DNA of 64,000 bases from Rhizobium sp. BK650 (GTDB lineage Bacteria > Pseudomonadota > Alphaproteobacteria > Rhizobiales > Rhizobiaceae). Below are positions 61,893 through 64,000 of this stretch, one piece after another. Within the stretch, counting starts at the first letter, position 1; every line of letters starts with the position of its first letter. The translations under genes and the position numbers were made by a program. The stretch lies in assembly GCF_014195325.1 (NCBI RefSeq), contig NZ_JACIBK010000009.1, forward strand, positions 148,615 to 212,614, in the 5' to 3' direction. A model generated the notes under the pieces. It was not told where the DNA came from, searched no databases, and worked only from the letters and a program-made list of their open reading frames with translations.

Positions 61893-62153
61893 ATGTCGAA
61901 CGCCAGCCAATCAGAATCTGTCACTCTCCGGGTGCCTTCCGACGTGATTGCAGAAATCGAAGCTATCGCAAAAGCAAGCGATCGATCCCGCAGCTACATC
62001 ATCGTTCGCGCCCTGCGGACGTATCTCATGAACGAGGGGGCCGACATCCTCGCCGCGATCAAGGGCCGTGAGCAGATCGCGGCCGGAGAGTTCGAGAATA
62101 TGGATGATGTGATCGCGGACATCGACAGGATCGTTGGCGGAAAAGCTGCGTGA
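61893..62153 (+). CDS. ribbon-helix-helix antitoxin (ParD/CopG-like)
   Basis: This 86-residue protein has an N-terminal ribbon-helix-helix (SVTLRVPSDVIAEIEAIAKASDRSRSYIIVRAL, residues about 8-42) and a C-terminal tail (KGREQIAAGEFENMDDVIADIDRIV) expected to wrap the toxin. AAGGAGG lies six bases before the ATG. It is preceded by the triple-repeat operator and overlaps the toxin start (GTGA). Confidence 0.9.
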   Translation: MSNASQSESVTLRVPSDVIAEIEAIAKASDRSRSYIIVRALRTYLMNEGADILAAIKGREQIAAGEFENMDDVIADIDRIVGGKAA

Positions 62154-62463
62154 CTGCAGTACGGCTTTCCAAGGACGTCGCCAGTATATCCGCCGCGAAG
62201 GCGAGTATCTGCGGAAACTCAACCCTGCCGCAGCCCGAAAGTTTGCGCTCGCGATCAAGAACGCGAAGCGGACGCTGTCCGAATTTCCTCTATCCGGGAA
62301 CCGGATGCACGGCGGCCTGCAGATTAGCGGGAGCCTGACGCTCGTGGTCGGGGATTATCTGCTGGACTACCTCTATGATGGCGATAGCGTGGACGTGATC
62401 CTGATCCGCCATGGACGGATGCTTGCACCGACGCCGGATCTCGACGTCGACAGCGGTCTCTGA
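62150..62463 (+). pseudogene. RelE/ParE-like toxin, probably frameshifted
   Basis: From the overlapping GTG at 62150 the reading MTAVRLSKDVA looks like a normal ParE/RelE N terminus, but it runs into nonsense after about eleven codons. The rest of the toxin (QYIRREGEYLRKLNPAAARKF ... VVGDYLLDYLYDGDSVDVILIRHGRM) continues in another frame to the stop at 62463. One missing base near 62180-62182 would restore a continuous protein of about 104 residues. The alternative is an intact protein from TTG 62134 with an odd N terminus (MAEKLRDCSTAFQGRRQYIRR). I favour a frameshift, real or from sequencing. Confidence 0.6.
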
Positions 62464-62577
62464 TTTCAACATACATCGATCGATCCTTCGTGGCGTCCGG
62501 GTGCGGACCTGACCGCGCGTTCGATCCTTCATGACAATTGCACGACACAATTGGAACAAGGGTGGAAACGCTTGTAA

Positions 62578-62631
62578 CCCGCCTGACATTGGCGGGCTCT
62601 AAAGAGGCGGCAAGAGCATTTGCCTGCCGCC
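62578..62631. other. two adjacent hairpins between toxin and phosphoesterase genes
   Basis: CCCGCC (62578-62583) pairs with GGCGGG (62591-62596), and GGCGGCA (62606-62612) pairs with TGCCGCC (62625-62631). They could end the toxin-antitoxin transcript or shape the leader of the next gene. No T run follows either stem. Confidence 0.35.
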
Positions 62632-62665
62632 GGAAAGGTGCCGCGGGCTATCGGAGAGCGCCGGC

Positions 62666-63502
62666 ATGAAAATCGTCCAGATCACCGACACCCATTTCAG
62701 CCCGTCGATACCGCATTTCAACGGCAACTGGCCGCCGCTCGGCGATTGGATCAACGCCAGCGGCGCCGATCTCGTCATCCATACCGGCGACCTTGCCGTC
62801 GATGCCGCCGACAAGGACGAGGACCTCACCTTCTGTATGGAGCTGATGCGGCAGGTGAAGATCCCGATGCTGATCGTTCCCGGCAATCACGATGTCGGCC
62901 ATCTGCCAGGCTCGCTACAGCCGGTCGATGCTGTCAGGCTCAATCGCTGGCGCAGCCTCGTCGGCCCGGACTACTGGCTGGAAGATGCCGGCAACTGGCG
63001 CCTGATCGGCCTCGATAGCCTGCTGATGGGCATGGAGAACGATGAGCAGGAAACGCAGTTCGACTGGCTGGAAAGAGCGCTTGCCACACGCGCGGGACGG
63101 CGCGTCGCCATGTTTGCCCACAAGCCGCTCTTCGTCGACACGCCTGATGAAGGCGACACCGGCTACTGGAGCATCCGCCCGGCCCAGCGCCAGCGGCTCT
63201 ATGACCTGATCGCCGCCCATGACGTCGCACTCTATGCCAGCGGCCACCTGCACTGGGCCTGGAAGGGGCGCTACAACGATACGTCGCTGGTCTGGGGTCC
63301 GGCCGCCTCCTTCATCATCGGCACAATGGAGCGCGAGATGCCGGGTGAGAAGCTTGTCGGAGCCGTGCTTCACGAGGTCCGCGATGATGTCACGAGCGAG
63401 ATCGTCGCCATATCAGGCATGAAGGCGCATGTGCTCGACGATGTCGTTGCCGAAGTCTACCCGCACGAGGCCCACAAGGTGCAAAAGGAGCCGGCGCAAT
63501 GA
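62666..63502 (+). CDS. class III metallophosphoesterase (CpdA/GpdQ-like)
   Basis: This 278-residue binuclear metal phosphodiesterase has the five family blocks: DTHFS (residues 8-12), HTGDLAVD, PGNHDVGH, FAHKPLF and SGHLHWAW. The family hydrolyses cyclic nucleotides or glycerophosphodiesters. The downstream gene, overlapping by four bases, encodes a MalK/UgpC-type ATPase. A role in using imported glycerophosphodiesters is therefore plausible, though only inferred from linkage. Confidence 0.9.
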   Translation: MKIVQITDTHFSPSIPHFNGNWPPLGDWINASGADLVIHTGDLAVDAADKDEDLTFCMELMRQVKIPMLIVPGNHDVGHLPGSLQPVDAVRLNRWRSLVGPDYWLEDAGNWRLIGLDSLLMGMENDEQETQFDWLERALATRAGRRVAMFAHKPLFVDTPDEGDTGYWSIRPAQRQRLYDLIAAHDVALYASGHLHWAWKGRYNDTSLVWGPAASFIIGTMEREMPGEKLVGAVLHEVRDDVTSEIVAISGMKAHVLDDVVAEVYPHEAHKVQKEPAQ

Positions 63503-64000
63503 GCGCGCTCTCCCTGTCGGCCATCAGCAAATCCTACGGCGATAACGCCATCCTGAAGAATATCAGCCTCGACGTCGAGCCAGGCGAATTCATCGCCCTC
63601 GTCGGCCCCTCGGGCTGCGGCAAGAGCACGCTCTTACGCATCCTTGCCGGCCTCGATCATGCCGATGGCGGCGAGATCGTCATCGGCGGACGGGAATTGT
63701 CCGATGTGGCAGCCGCCGAGCGCAACATCGCCATGGTCTTCCAGTCCTACGCGCTCTATCCGCACCTGACGGCCGGACAGAATATCGCCGTGCCGCTTGC
63801 CATGCGGCGCCTGAGCCGCCTGCAGCGCCTGCCCTTCCTCGGCCCCATCATGCCCGGCTACCGCGCCGTTCGCTCCGGCATTTCCAAGGACGTGCAGGAG
63901 ACGGCCAAGGCCTTGAAAATCGATCATCTGCTGGAACGCAAGCCCGGCCAGATGTCGGGTGGTCAGCGGCAGCGCGTGGCGCTCGCGCGCGCCATGGTGC
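63499..64000 (+). CDS. ABC transporter ATPase, MalK/UgpC type, 3' end outside window
   Basis: The visible 167 residues cover Walker A GPSGCGKST (36-44), Q-loop FQSYALYPH and the signature MSGGQRQR just before the window ends. Between the Q-loop and the signature there is an extra basic/hydrophobic stretch (RLSRLQRLPFLGPIMPGYRA) of about 25 residues not usual in MalK-type ATPases. The ATG overlaps the phosphoesterase stop. Transporter partners must lie beyond the window. Confidence 0.9.
   Translation, partial: MSALSLSAISKSYGDNAILKNISLDVEPGEFIALVGPSGCGKSTLLRILAGLDHADGGEIVIGGRELSDVAAAERNIAMVFQSYALYPHLTAGQNIAVPLAMRRLSRLQRLPFLGPIMPGYRAVRSGISKDVQETAKALKIDHLLERKPGQMSGGQRQRVALARAMV

Noticed and set aside
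62134..62463. Intact toxin starting at TTG 62134
   Set aside because: It would begin inside the antitoxin with an atypical N terminus and no ribosome site, while the GTG at 62150 gives a family-like N terminus in another frame. A frameshift is the better explanation, though not proven.
1..64000. CRISPR arrays, tRNA or rRNA genes, insertion sequences, prophage
   Set aside because: I looked for spaced direct repeats, cloverleaf-like segments, transposase or integrase motifs and found none. The only tandem array is the three-unit operator at 61845-61874.

Overview
The window looks like part of a rhizobial genome, most probably Rhizobium in the leguminosarum/etli/tropici range. The evidence is high-GC alphaproteobacterial codon use, a glpR-glpD-glpSTPQUV-glpK glycerol locus in rhizobial order, a short second FtsZ, a biuret hydrolase whose catalytic residues fall at the numbers I recall for the R. 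leguminosarum enzyme, and a mosaic palindromic repeat typical of rhizobial spacers. I see no rRNA, tRNA, CRISPR, IS element or phage gene. The sequence does not show whether this is chromosome, chromid or plasmid.

Layout. 1-9143: two tandem FCD-type GntR regulators and a quinate/shikimate-type catabolic block: fused 3-dehydroshikimate dehydratase, type II dehydroquinase, an aberrant AroE-like protein, a Gfo/Idh dehydrogenase and a polar-amino-acid-type ABC transporter. 9144-30423: a nitrogen-scavenging supercluster of three modules, each behind its own sigma-54 (-24/-12) promoter. Module 1 (9403-19221) has a guanidine-I riboswitch, an ABC importer, two DUF1989 carboxyguanidine-deiminase subunits, a guanidine/urea carboxylase and allophanate hydrolase. 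Module 2 (19531-22773) is an NrtABC-type importer behind a leader that resembles an ANTAR (NasT-type) antitermination target. Module 3 (22838-30423) is a GntR regulator, a BMP-type ABC importer, biuret hydrolase, a second hydrolase that may be a triuret hydrolase, and a small cupin. 30562-32816: an AraC regulator and an MFS exporter. 33084-43184: the glycerol regulon on the minus strand. 43427-51106: FtsZ2, a flavin amine oxidase, a CPA1 antiporter, a copper amine oxidase and an APC permease, followed by an AraC regulator at 51225. 52306-55593: an orphan solute-binding protein divergent from a membrane GGDEF-EAL protein. 55603-60619: a ferrichrome-type iron uptake operon without its ATPase. 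60762-64000: a LysR regulator, a ParD/ParE-like pair with a probably frameshifted toxin and a triple-repeat operator, a metallophosphoesterase and the start of a MalK/UgpC-type ATPase.

How the genes work together. Modules 1 and 3 converge on allophanate. Guanidine is carboxylated and deiminated to allophanate, biuret hydrolase also yields allophanate, and a triuret hydrolase would feed biuret. The single allophanate hydrolase at 17410-19221 can finish all routes to ammonium and CO2. The shared sigma-54 promoters suggest common control by general nitrogen status (NtrC), with guanidine riboswitch, ANTAR-type and GntR controls layered on top for individual substrates.
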